IMG/VR virus record: IMGVR_UViG_3300021371_000935
Coordinates: 1 to 38,896 of that record
Length of the DNA: 38,896 nt
Reading direction: 5' to 3' (one strand)
DNA from: a virus
The notes under the pieces were generated by a model that saw nothing but the letters and a program-made list of their open reading frames with translations, was not told the origin of the DNA and did no database searches. Below, piece after piece: positions 30,721 through 37,984 of this stretch (positions within the stretch are counted from its first letter, which is position 1; each line of letters opens with the position of its first letter). The translations under genes were made by a program, and so were the position numbers.

Positions 30721-30728
30721 TATTTATA
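30721..30728 (-). promoter_or_regulatory. T4-type late promoter on the minus strand
   Basis: TATTTATA on the + strand, TATAAATA on the minus strand. RNA would begin near 30715 and cover AAAGGAG before ATG 30696. No hairpin involving the promoter was found. It lies two bases from the -35 of the opposite-facing early promoter. Confidence 0.8.
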
Positions 30729-30730
30729 AC

Positions 30731-30759
30731 TTGACACTGACTCTAATTTGTGCCATAAT
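30731..30759 (+). promoter_or_regulatory. sigma70-type early promoter, divergent from a late promoter
   Basis: TTGACA 30731-30736, 17-base spacer, CATAAT 30754-30759. Leader of about 25 bases with AAGGAG before ATG 30790. Confidence 0.75.
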
Positions 30760-30789
30760 GGTATTACAAATTAATAAAGGAGTCAAGCA

Positions 30790-30936
30790 ATGACAAAAGA
30801 TACACTAATTGAAATGCTATTTTCAGCCGAACAGGCACTCGAAAACTACTACACCTCCGGCAGTAATTATGACATAGAAGCTGCCGAAAAGCAGTGTGCT
30901 GACCTAGAAAGACAGCTCGCCTCTCTAAGTGATTGA
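30790..30936 (+). CDS. 48-residue early protein
   Basis: Short ORF with AGGAG 7 bases upstream and its own promoter at 30731. Acidic and helical (TLIEMLFSAEQALENYY; EAAEKQCADLERQLASL), likely a small helical hairpin. No family recognised. Its last codons overlap a CTAAGTGATTGATT repeat element. Confidence 0.6.
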   Translation: MTKDTLIEMLFSAEQALENYYTSGSNYDIEAAEKQCADLERQLASLSD

Positions 30937-30984
30937 TTTCATTACAGAAATTAATTTTAAATCTCCAAGGATATCAATGACTTA
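30925..30984 (+). repeat. inverted pair of the TAAGTCATTGAT element
   Basis: TAAGTGATTGAT (30926-30937) faces ATCAATGACTTA (30973-30984), 11 of 12 positions complementary, just upstream of the promoter at 30990. Direct copies lie at 5318 and 5387. It could be a paired operator or an RNA stem. Confidence 0.5.
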
Positions 30985-30989
30985 CGGAT

Positions 30990-31018
30990 TTGACATTGCC
31001 GTATTTGTGTGCTATAAT
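30990..31018 (+). promoter_or_regulatory. sigma70-type early promoter
   Basis: TTGACA 30990-30995, 17-base spacer, TATAAT 31013-31018 with TGC before it. The leader (TACAAAATGAGAAAAGGAAA) matches those at 38153 and 38832. Likely main promoter of the long operon from 31048 onward. Confidence 0.85.
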
Positions 31019-31047
31019 GGTTGTACAAAATGAGAAAAGGAAATGAA

Positions 31048-31587
31048 ATGATATCAATTAGTATAGAAGGCGGCACAAAGACGCAGCGCAATCTCGGTGA
31101 GTCTGCTATCAGATTCTTTGTTAAGAAACTGATGCCTCGCAAACGCAGTCTAACAATTGATTTACAGATTAAGAATTTAATCAAAGATGATGTTGCTGGA
31201 TTGTGTGAGCAGATGGGACGTAATGAAGTCCTCATCGAATCTCACAGTCGTGGCACTCTCTATGATTATATCAGTTTTCTAGCACACGAATCAATTCACA
31301 TGAAACAGTTTGTGACTGGTGAATTGAAAACTGTCAACAGAAGAGAACTGTGGCACGGTGAGGACTTCACTGATGTGCCATACAAAAAGCAACCATGGGA
31401 AGTTGAAGCATGGGGCAATCAACACGAATTAGCAAAAGATTTTATTAAAAACGAAATGGGTATAACACTCAAAGAAGCGAAAGACCTGAGTCCAAGAACA
31501 ATGAAACAAATGGACTGGAACGCAGAGGCTTTGTTTCTACACAAAGTGTGTGAAGCCCAAGTAAAGAAGGAGAAAAAAAGAAAATGA
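31048..31587 (+). CDS. zinc metallopeptidase-like protein (HExxH)
   Basis: 179 residues. HESIHMKQF (about residues 81-89) is an HExxH zinc motif, and PWEVEAWGNQHELA (about 117-130) supplies a plausible third ligand Glu. Similar putative peptidases occur in marine phages. ATG 31048 is chosen over 31030 because AAAGGA lies 6 bases before it. It might cleave a host or virion protein; no signal peptide. Overlaps the next gene by 4 bases (ATGATG). Confidence 0.65.
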   Translation: MISISIEGGTKTQRNLGESAIRFFVKKLMPRKRSLTIDLQIKNLIKDDVAGLCEQMGRNEVLIESHSRGTLYDYISFLAHESIHMKQFVTGELKTVNRRELWHGEDFTDVPYKKQPWEVEAWGNQHELAKDFIKNEMGITLKEAKDLSPRTMKQMDWNAEALFLHKVCEAQVKKEKKRK

Positions 31588-32189
31588 TGTTTAAAGAAAA
31601 AATAATCCTAACTGACATAGACGGTGTATGTCTCGATTGGGAATATGCATTTCATCAATGGATGGAAGTGCAAGGCCATGAACTAGGCGAGAAAGATGTC
31701 TATTCAATGGCAATGGCGTATCAAATGGCGCCAGATAAAGTGAAGCGTCTAATCAAGACCTTCAACGAATCAGCAGCGATTGGCTTCTTGCCACCGTTGC
31801 GTGATGCACAGTACTATATCAAAAAGCTCCACGAGAAGAAGCAGTATCGTTTCGTGGCAATCACTAGCTTAAGTTTAGATCCTTATGCTAAACTGCTACG
31901 AGAACGCAATCTCAAAAAGATTTTTGGTCCAAACACATTCAAAGATGTTATCTGTTTAGAATGTGGTGCTGATAAAGACGATGCACTCGGTCATGCAGCA
32001 GTAAAGTATCCTGGTGCAGTCTGGATTGAAGACAAGCCAGAAAATGCTGATGTTGGTGTAAGGCTAGGCTTTGATACATATTTAATGGAACATGCTCACA
32101 ACATGAAGTACAAAGGTAAAGCCAGAAAGGTAAAGAACTGGCAAGAACTGTATGGTCTAATACTACGAGGCAGACCTGTCTGGCCTTGA
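31584..32189 (+). CDS. HAD-superfamily phosphatase
   Basis: 201 residues. TDIDG (about residues 10-14) is the HAD nucleophile motif DxDG, AITSLS near residues 93-98 is motif II, and WIEDKPENAD (about 151-160) motif IV with its acidic pair. The cap region is helical. A nucleotidase or another small phosphatase is possible; a role in nucleotide turnover fits the MazG-like gene two positions downstream. AAGGAG lies upstream of ATG 31584. Confidence 0.75.
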   Translation: MMFKEKIILTDIDGVCLDWEYAFHQWMEVQGHELGEKDVYSMAMAYQMAPDKVKRLIKTFNESAAIGFLPPLRDAQYYIKKLHEKKQYRFVAITSLSLDPYAKLLRERNLKKIFGPNTFKDVICLECGADKDDALGHAAVKYPGAVWIEDKPENADVGVRLGFDTYLMEHAHNMKYKGKARKVKNWQELYGLILRGRPVWP

Positions 32190-32200
32190 AAGGGTAAATT

Positions 32201-32308
32201 ATGCTAATTAATATTCAAATTGAAATTGATACTGAACGAGACGCAGATGAGCTTCGTGTTTTGATGGAACTCATTCAACAGCTACAGGATAAAAAAGATG
32301 TCAACTGA
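32201..32308 (+). CDS. 35-residue protein
   Basis: Short acidic helical ORF (INIQIEIDTERDADELRVL) after AAAGGG, overlapping the MazG-like gene by 11 bases. Strand-then-helix pattern only; no function assigned. Included because of ribosome-binding site and overlap. Confidence 0.5.
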   Translation: MLINIQIEIDTERDADELRVLMELIQQLQDKKDVN

Positions 32309-32606
32309 AGGAATGTGTGAGAATTTTATTTACAAGATTAGGCAGTGGCATCATGACCGCAATCTAATCGATGGCGCCACTGACAAGGATCAGGTGTGTA
32401 AACTGATTCAAGAAGTGGGCGAACTGTCTGACAATGTATGTAAGCAACGAGATGTCCGTGACGACATTGGTGACATCATTGTAGTACTAATCAACATTGC
32501 AGAACGCAACAATATCACGATTGCTGAGTGTTTGCAGCAAGCGTATGACGATATCAAAGACCGTAAAGGTAAGATGGTAGACGGCATCTTTATCAAAGAA
32601 GAATGA
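32298..32606 (+). CDS. mazG: MazG-like nucleotide pyrophosphohydrolase
   Basis: 102 residues, the single-domain size. KLIQEVGELSDN (about residues 35-46) gives the ExxE and VRDDIGDIIVVLINIAERNN the second acidic helix of the all-alpha NTP pyrophosphatase fold. It hydrolyses NTP or dNTP to NMP and PPi; phage MazG proteins are thought to adjust nucleotide pools or ppGpp signalling. The stop overlaps the next ATG (ATGA). Confidence 0.8.
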   Translation: MSTEGMCENFIYKIRQWHHDRNLIDGATDKDQVCKLIQEVGELSDNVCKQRDVRDDIGDIIVVLINIAERNNITIAECLQQAYDDIKDRKGKMVDGIFIKEE

Positions 32607-32710
32607 TCCTTTGTGTCTGTAACAATGTTCGTTCTAGTGACACTGATAAATATCATTTGATAGGAACTTGTTGCGGTAAATGCATTCAATCTGAGAGGAA
32701 GAAAAAATGA
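32603..32710 (+). CDS. bfd: 35-residue bacterioferritin-associated-ferredoxin-like [2Fe-2S] protein
   Basis: Short ORF coupled by ATGA overlaps on both sides. LCVCNNV (Cys4, Cys6) and GTCCGKC (Cys23, Cys24, Cys27) reproduce the CxC...CGKC pattern of BFD, the small ferredoxin that reduces bacterioferritin to release Fe2+. Full-length BFD has about 31 residues between the Cys pairs; here there are about 16-17, so this is a minimal form. Cluster binding and iron release are predictions. The downstream IscU and ErpA genes in the same operon support an iron role. Confidence 0.65.
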   Translation: MILCVCNNVRSSDTDKYHLIGTCCGKCIQSERKKK

Positions 32711-32889
32711 CTATGGAAATTTATTACGCTGTTACGCTCTTCCTCATGGCAGGGTGCGGTTTTATGTCCTATCAAATAGGAAGAAAGGAAGGTGTCATGC
32801 GCTTTCTTGAATACTTAGAAAGTATGACAAATAAAGATGGCACTCTAAAGATTAAAATCACGGAGACAACATTCGAGATATTGCAGTGA
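32707..32889 (+). CDS. small single-span membrane protein
   Basis: 60 residues. One hydrophobic helix (about residues 6-22) with Cys17 and GCGFMSYQIGRKEG after it, then a charged soluble end. It overlaps the BFD-like and oxygenase-like genes by 4 bases each. No known function; could anchor or regulate the neighbouring proteins. Confidence 0.6.
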   Translation: MTMEIYYAVTLFLMAGCGFMSYQIGRKEGVMRFLEYLESMTNKDGTLKIKITETTFEILQ

Positions 32890-33473
32890 ATAATTACATA
32901 AGAGAGAATACTCTTTTTCCTCTTACTCAACGAGATATTGAAATATTCGGTAAAACAGTGAGTCATCCTGATAACGAGAGGTTGACTCATCATGCTATCA
33001 AAGACAAATCAATTCTACGGACAGATTTCACTAAGAATATGATACGCCTCGCTAAGATGTTAGACTTGGAAGTAGCATCTATTACAGCGTTCACTGGCAA
33101 ACCAGGAGAAGACTCCGCTCCTCACATCGACGGCGAGCCAGGCAAATCATATTCATGGAGACTTGCATACTACGCATCAGGTGATAATAGTATACTGAAC
33201 TGGTGGCGTGTAGGACCTGTGCTAAAACATGTTATGCTTGAACTTGACAACAACCGTTCAAAAGAAAAGAATACACCAACTGGTTATTCTGTAATAGACA
33301 CAAAGCATAAAGTTTACTCCAAAGATATAAATATAAAGTCAGCGTTTGTACGGACAGACATTCCTCACTCAGTTGATATGACAAAAGCAACAGAAGAACG
33401 CTTGACAATATCTGCAACATTCTTTCCTCATATCTCGTGGGAAGAACTCAATGAAAGATTAGACAAATTATGA
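32886..33473 (+). CDS. 2-oxoglutarate/Fe(II) oxygenase-like protein
   Basis: 195 residues from GTG 32886 overlapping the upstream TGA. PHIDG (His80, Asp82), DIPHSVD (His161) and ERLTISATF (Arg172) fit the HxD...H...R layout of 2OG-Fe(II) dioxygenases (double-stranded beta-helix). Substrate unknown; such enzymes are frequent in marine T4-like phages. It needs Fe(II), consistent with iron-handling neighbours. Overlaps the SDR gene by 4 bases. Confidence 0.65.
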   Translation: MNNYIRENTLFPLTQRDIEIFGKTVSHPDNERLTHHAIKDKSILRTDFTKNMIRLAKMLDLEVASITAFTGKPGEDSAPHIDGEPGKSYSWRLAYYASGDNSILNWWRVGPVLKHVMLELDNNRSKEKNTPTGYSVIDTKHKVYSKDINIKSAFVRTDIPHSVDMTKATEERLTISATFFPHISWEELNERLDKL

Positions 33474-34015
33474 AAATAGCAATCACTGGGACCTCTAGCG
33501 GCATAGGACTAGCCGTTAAAAATTTACTAGAGGCTGACCATGAAGTGGTGTGTCTAGATATTACAGACGGATATACTATAGACGACCTGTCTATAATTAA
33601 GCACATTTTAGATGCAGATATATTCATCAACAATGCTTTCAGTAAAACAACTCCAGCAGCACAGCAACTACTGTTTGAGACAGTGTATGGAGAATGGAAA
33701 TACACAGAGAAGCAAATTATAAATGTAGGCAGTCTTTCAAAATACTATAGCCCAGAAGACACTGTGAAATTTCCTAACTACACGAATGCTAAAAAGTCAT
33801 TGAATGAAGCGCACTGTAAAGCATTAGTACAAAAAGATAGAACGGTAAGGATAGCACAAATCTGTCCTGGTTACACAGACACCGAAATGATAGAAGAATG
33901 GGATGTTCCTAAGCTTGATGTGAGAGTGATTGCGCTCGCAATCCAACATTGTATAAAAATGGCGGAAGACGGTATAGAAATAGCAGACTACACAATTTGT
34001 AAAGCAAAGGATTAA
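33470..34015 (+). CDS. short-chain dehydrogenase/reductase
   Basis: 181 residues, short for the family (usually about 250). TGTSSGIG (residues 7-14) is the NAD(P) Rossmann motif, INNAF the NNA-like motif, Ser in INVGSLSKYY and YTNAK (YxxxK) the catalytic residues, and CPGYTDTEM the PG motif. All key residues are present although loops are shorter. Beside a ketoacyl synthase it would fit a ketoacyl reductase (FabG-like) role (inference). Confidence 0.8.
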   Translation: MKIAITGTSSGIGLAVKNLLEADHEVVCLDITDGYTIDDLSIIKHILDADIFINNAFSKTTPAAQQLLFETVYGEWKYTEKQIINVGSLSKYYSPEDTVKFPNYTNAKKSLNEAHCKALVQKDRTVRIAQICPGYTDTEMIEEWDVPKLDVRVIALAIQHCIKMAEDGIEIADYTICKAKD

Positions 34016-34016
34016 T

Positions 34017-35219
34017 ATGAAACTAGCAGTGACAGGCGTAGGCATCGTCTCGCCTCTTGGTAATAACATTGACGAAAACATGAGGGGACTATTAGACCTT
34101 GATGTAAATATTTCCGACTTCAATAAAGTTGGACACTACAGTGAACCTATGCTTGAAATTGAAAAAGCATTTCATTGCAATTATGATAGCGTAGACACTA
34201 GCGAACTAGTCAGAGAAAAGGATAGAAGCACACTAGATCCTAATGTGATTACAAGTCTCATTGCAGCAGATCAAGCAGTCAAAATGTCAGGACTAGATTT
34301 ACCTGAAGATACTCCTGTTGTTGTAGGCACAGTACGAGGCGGTTCTGCTAATCTAGGCAGAGTGGGCAACGAACTGTGTCAAGGAAAGACACGCATTCAT
34401 CCTAATGTTCTATTGAGTAGTGCTCAGGACTATGTAAGTAATCATGTTAGTAGTCATTTCAAACTCAAAGGGCCTAGTCTAGGCACAAGCGCAGCGTGTG
34501 TGAGTTCCATACAAGCCTTAGACATTGCTAAGAAATATATGCAAACAGACGGATACACAGCAGCCATCGTAGGCGGCACAGAGTTTATGGCTAACTCAAT
34601 CACCGCAATCTATTTTCAAATGTTAGGCGCTGCGAGCAAAACAAACAAAAGCACTCCTTGGGACAAAGACAGAGATGGACTTGTCATAGGCGAAGGCAGC
34701 GTGTATGTTGTAGTAGAGCCGCTAGAACTAGCAGAAGCACGAGGAGCTAATATCCGCTGGGTGATTGACGGTATCGGCATTGCAAACGATGCAGCGCATG
34801 TACTACAGCCAGACAAGAACGGCACAGGTGCTAGAATTGCTATTGAAAAAGCAATGAAACAAGCTGATACACAGCCAAGAGATTACAAAGTATTCAACGC
34901 ACACGCTACAAGCACTCCTACAGGTGATCCTATCGAGTACGATGTACTGAAGGACATATTCCTTGGCGGCTTCTTGTACAGCAACAAAGGTCAGATAGGA
35001 CACATGATGGGTGCATCAGGTCTCACAGAACTAGTACTAGGTGCTGAGGCAATGAGAAGAGGTTTTATACCAGGCAACGCAGGACTTAAAACTCCTTTCA
35101 CGGACGATAAATATTTCACACTCAAAGAAAAAACTGTAACCGGAGAATACCATAGGTTTATGAAAACAAGTTTTGGCTTCGGAGGCAGAGCAGCAGCAGT
35201 CAGTGTAAGGAAATCATGA
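34017..35219 (+). CDS. fabF: beta-ketoacyl-ACP synthase (KAS I/II type)
   Basis: 400 residues, full length for FabF/FabB. It condenses an acyl thioester with malonyl-ACP. The catalytic set is intact: Cys161 (SAACVSSIQA), His296 (NAHATSTPTGD), Lys324 and His329 (SNKGQIGHMMGASG), with the GFGG loop near the C terminus. No acyl carrier protein gene is seen, so host ACP is presumably used. It starts 1 base after the SDR stop and overlaps the radical SAM gene by 4. Closeness to FabF versus a polyketide-type KS cannot be judged by eye. Confidence 0.88.
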   Translation: MKLAVTGVGIVSPLGNNIDENMRGLLDLDVNISDFNKVGHYSEPMLEIEKAFHCNYDSVDTSELVREKDRSTLDPNVITSLIAADQAVKMSGLDLPEDTPVVVGTVRGGSANLGRVGNELCQGKTRIHPNVLLSSAQDYVSNHVSSHFKLKGPSLGTSAACVSSIQALDIAKKYMQTDGYTAAIVGGTEFMANSITAIYFQMLGAASKTNKSTPWDKDRDGLVIGEGSVYVVVEPLELAEARGANIRWVIDGIGIANDAAHVLQPDKNGTGARIAIEKAMKQADTQPRDYKVFNAHATSTPTGDPIEYDVLKDIFLGGFLYSNKGQIGHMMGASGLTELVLGAEAMRRGFIPGNAGLKTPFTDDKYFTLKEKTVTGEYHRFMKTSFGFGGRAAAVSVRKS

Positions 35220-36463
35220 AAGATAACGGCGTTTTTTGTATACTGCCTTTTGTGCATTTACATATAAACACACAGGGCAATGTTAAGCCTTGTTGTATAT
35301 CTCCTACAATTTCGGAAAATGTAGGCAAAGTATCAGATTCAACTATTGAAGAAATTTTTAATAGCGACAAAATGAAACAGTTGCGACTTGATATGATTAA
35401 TGGAGTATCTCGTCCTGATTTTTGCAAAACGTGTTATAAGAACGAAGCCGCTGGGTTCCAGACATATAGAGGAGCTTTGAATGGAGCATTCAGCGACTCA
35501 GTTGAGCCAGTGTTAAATTCTATAAAAGAAGACGGTTATCTAGAACCTAAACTAAAGTATCTCGACACTCGCTACAGCAATCTGTGTAATCTCAAATGCC
35601 GCACTTGTGGTGATAAATACAGCACGTCCTGGTCAAAAGAAAACGCCGACAACGGCAAAGGAATCTACAAAGAACTCAAAGCGTACACAGAAAAAGATCC
35701 TCTTGACAATCAGTATGTCAACGTGAAGAGAGCATACTTTGCAGGCGGCGAACCTCTGATTATGCCAGAACACTATGACACGCTCAGAAAGATCATAGAG
35801 ACAGGCAGAGCAAGCGAGGTTGAGCTTGCGTACAATACAAACATGACTAAGCTAAATTACAATAAACAGTATTTGCCTGATCTGTGGAAACAATTTAGGT
35901 CAGTTCACCTCGGCCTAAGCATAGATAACGTCGGAGAAAGAGCAAACTACATAAGGCATGGCAACGTAAAATGGAATAAGATAGAGCAAAACATAAAAAC
36001 GCTAAGGGACTATTCCAACGTAGACTTTGTTATATCACCAACGGTCAGCATGATGAGCGCATACACTATGACTGACATGCATCGATATCTTTTTGAAAAT
36101 AACATTATTCGAGATATTGATCAAATTCGTTTTAACTTGCTCCATGAACCTGGTTATTATTCAGTAAAGATTCTCCCGGATCACATTAAAAAAGAGATAC
36201 AAGCAAAGATAGCAGACCATATCATTTGGATTGAAGAGAACAATGGAACACAAGCCACGGTAAACGAATTTCAAACTTTATCAGACTATCTCAACAATAC
36301 TTGGTCAGATTTCGAGCAGATGTTGTGGACAACTCACCTTATAAAAGAAATAACAACGACTGACAAAATAAGAAACGAATCATTTCCTGATACCTTCCCA
36401 GAATACCGAGAGTGGTGGGAAGAGATTACTAAAAACGTAATACCTACGACTAACATACAATAA
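35216..36463 (+). CDS. twitch-domain radical SAM enzyme
   Basis: 415 residues. The N terminus has a twitch/SPASM-like Cys set: Cys8, Cys26/27 and Cys70/73 (FCILPFVHLH, KPCCIS, FCKTCY). The radical SAM core follows with CX3CX2C at Cys124/128/131 (SNLCNLKCRTC) and GGEP at 177-180. One cluster in the core binds SAM and makes the 5'-deoxyadenosyl radical; the other may bind an auxiliary cluster. Similar proteins occur in marine phages with unknown substrate. It precedes iscU by 10 bases and is the obvious local Fe-S client. Confidence 0.85.
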   Translation: MKDNGVFCILPFVHLHINTQGNVKPCCISPTISENVGKVSDSTIEEIFNSDKMKQLRLDMINGVSRPDFCKTCYKNEAAGFQTYRGALNGAFSDSVEPVLNSIKEDGYLEPKLKYLDTRYSNLCNLKCRTCGDKYSTSWSKENADNGKGIYKELKAYTEKDPLDNQYVNVKRAYFAGGEPLIMPEHYDTLRKIIETGRASEVELAYNTNMTKLNYNKQYLPDLWKQFRSVHLGLSIDNVGERANYIRHGNVKWNKIEQNIKTLRDYSNVDFVISPTVSMMSAYTMTDMHRYLFENNIIRDIDQIRFNLLHEPGYYSVKILPDHIKKEIQAKIADHIIWIEENNGTQATVNEFQTLSDYLNNTWSDFEQMLWTTHLIKEITTTDKIRNESFPDTFPEYREWWEEITKNVIPTTNIQ

Positions 36464-36473
36464 GGAAAAGCAA

Positions 36474-36854
36474 ATGGCATACTCAGATAAAGTTATTGAT
36501 CATTACGAGAACCCACGCAACGTAGGCAAATTCGATCCAGCAAAGCAAAACATAGGCACAGGCATGGTAGGAGCACCTGCTTGCGGTGATGTCATGCGTT
36601 TACAGATCGAGGTAGACGAAAACAACGTCATCACGGACGCCAAATTCAAAACCTACGGCTGTGGATCAGCAATCGCATCATCAAGCCTATTAACAGAATG
36701 GGTCAAAGGATTGTCCTTAGACGAAGCAAAAGACATAAAGAACGTAGACTTAGCAGAAGAACTAGCATTGCCTCCAGTAAAAATTCATTGCTCAGTCTTA
36801 GCCGAAGACGCTATCAAGGCAGCAATCAAAGACTATCAGGACAAACAAGTATAA
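36474..36854 (+). CDS. iscU: IscU Fe-S cluster scaffold protein
   Basis: 126 residues, colinear with bacterial IscU. It is the scaffold on which IscS sulfur and iron form [2Fe-2S]/[4Fe-4S] clusters. Ligands and motifs sit at the E. coli positions: Cys37 and Asp39 (GAPACGD), Cys63 (YGCGSA), LPPVK (HscA site, 99-103), His105 and Cys106. No IscS, HscA or ferredoxin of the Isc type is encoded here, so host partners would be needed. AAGGAAAAG precedes ATG 36474. The residue match is so high that recent acquisition from a gamma/betaproteobacterium is likely (inference). Confidence 0.95.
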   Translation: MAYSDKVIDHYENPRNVGKFDPAKQNIGTGMVGAPACGDVMRLQIEVDENNVITDAKFKTYGCGSAIASSSLLTEWVKGLSLDEAKDIKNVDLAEELALPPVKIHCSVLAEDAIKAAIKDYQDKQV

Positions 36855-37561
36855 TGAAATATTATATCTGTTCGCCAATAGGAAGAACCGGCAGTAAACG
36901 TATCGTGTTTGGCTTGCACCACTCTCTGAAAGCATCAGAAAGAATGTTTATCTCTCTTGAAGGCGTGTACGATGAAAACAATCCTGTCTATCAAGGATTC
37001 AAATTGTACACTTCTCCTGATTCTGATATGTCTGACATGTACACTGACGAGCAAGCGATCCAGACAATGAACGACTGGACATCACCTATCACGCTCCACA
37101 GTCACAACATCAACTTATTGCCTACAGACCCAAGCGGCTGGAAGTTTATACTATCGACAAGAAAAAGAAAGATAGACACAGTACTCAGCGGAATCATGGT
37201 AGGAAAAACAGGATCAACCAGCCCACAAGAAGCTATAGATAAGGACTTCAAACCCTTTCACGCAGAAGTAGATAGAGTGGACAAATGGATGGAAGAATAT
37301 GCAAAACGAGAGAACAACTTCTGTAATAACATAAAACGTCTCACAGGAAAACTTCCTACAATAATCTATCTAGAAGACAATTGGCAGACAATACAACAGA
37401 AAGCAGGACAACAGTTTACGCCAGAAGCAGACCATCAAGACACTTTTACGATAAGCACACACAAAGCAAAAGATTATATCATTAACTACAATGAGATCCA
37501 AGACAGATACGAGCAAAGACTCCAAGAGCATAAGTTAAGATTCCCAACGGAGACACATTAG
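36854..37561 (+). CDS. sulfotransferase-like P-loop protein
   Basis: 235 residues. IGRTGSKRI (about residues 9-17) resembles the 5'-phosphosulfate loop of PAPS sulfotransferases, and WKFILSTRKRKIDTVLSGIM (about residues 95-114) the 3'-phosphate-binding region; LHSHNINLLP lies between. The overall match is moderate and other P-loop uses are possible. It starts in the iscU stop (TAATG). A sulfo-modified lipid or peptide product would link it to the neighbouring synthase or radical SAM enzyme (speculation). Confidence 0.5.
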   Translation: MKYYICSPIGRTGSKRIVFGLHHSLKASERMFISLEGVYDENNPVYQGFKLYTSPDSDMSDMYTDEQAIQTMNDWTSPITLHSHNINLLPTDPSGWKFILSTRKRKIDTVLSGIMVGKTGSTSPQEAIDKDFKPFHAEVDRVDKWMEEYAKRENNFCNNIKRLTGKLPTIIYLEDNWQTIQQKAGQQFTPEADHQDTFTISTHKAKDYIINYNEIQDRYEQRLQEHKLRFPTETH

Positions 37562-37563
37562 CA

Positions 37564-37887
37564 ATGATAGAAGCATACACACCGAAAGCATTAATCTTAA
37601 CGGAAAAAGCAAAAGAAAAAGCAAATTCTCTTAAAGACGGAGACAAGCTATTAAGAGTCTATGTACATGGAGGAGGATGTAGCGGCTTTCAATACGGATT
37701 CAGCATAGAAGCAAAAGCAGACGATGATACCGTAATAGATGAAGCAGTACTCGTAGATAGCTTATCATATAGTTATGTAGTAGGAAGCACGCTAGATTAT
37801 AAAGAAGATATCATGGGTAGTAGCTTTACATTAGAGAATCCCAATGCCGTAGGTACTTGCGGTTGCGGAGTTAGCTTTACAGTTTGA
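37564..37887 (+). CDS. erpA: A-type Fe-S carrier (ErpA/IscA family)
   Basis: 107 residues. GGGCSGFQYGF (Cys39) and TCGCG (Cys99, Cys101) form the three-Cys cluster site of A-type carriers, which take clusters from IscU to target enzymes. RVYVHGGGCSGFQYGF and NPNA.. before the CGC motif look closer to ErpA than IscA. It is the last gene of the Fe-S operon, 2 bases after the previous stop. Together with IscU it would load clusters such as those of the radical SAM enzyme. Confidence 0.93.
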   Translation: MIEAYTPKALILTEKAKEKANSLKDGDKLLRVYVHGGGCSGFQYGFSIEAKADDDTVIDEAVLVDSLSYSYVVGSTLDYKEDIMGSSFTLENPNAVGTCGCGVSFTV

Positions 37888-37896
37888 TCTATAAAC

Positions 37897-37971
37897 GAGA
37901 CATTATAACGGTATATGTACTGTAGGTGAGACAGCGTTTCGTTATAAGAGACAAAAGCGAGACAGCGTTTC
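37897..37971 (+). repeat. 31-base-spaced GAGAC repeats with inverted repeat
   Basis: GAGAC begins at 37897, 37928 and 37959, exactly 31 bases apart; the last two extend to GAGACAGCGTTTC. TTATAACG (37903-37910) faces CGTTATAA (37940-37947). The gap 37888-38189 otherwise holds a 24-codon ORF and a promoter. Spacing near three helical turns suggests a binding-site array. Confidence 0.55.
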
Positions 37972-37984
37972 ACTAAGACTAGGC

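Noticed and set aside
32645-32652. GATAAATA before the small membrane protein gene
   Set aside because: Mismatch at the first base and it lies within the BFD-like coding frame.
33326-33333. TATAAATA inside the oxygenase-like gene
   Set aside because: The next gene start is about 140 bases away and no linked hairpin is seen; A/T-rich coding chance.
37897-37971. Possible CRISPR-like array
   Set aside because: Only 2-3 short repeats with 31-base period and non-distinct spacers; no cas genes; better read as a binding-site array.
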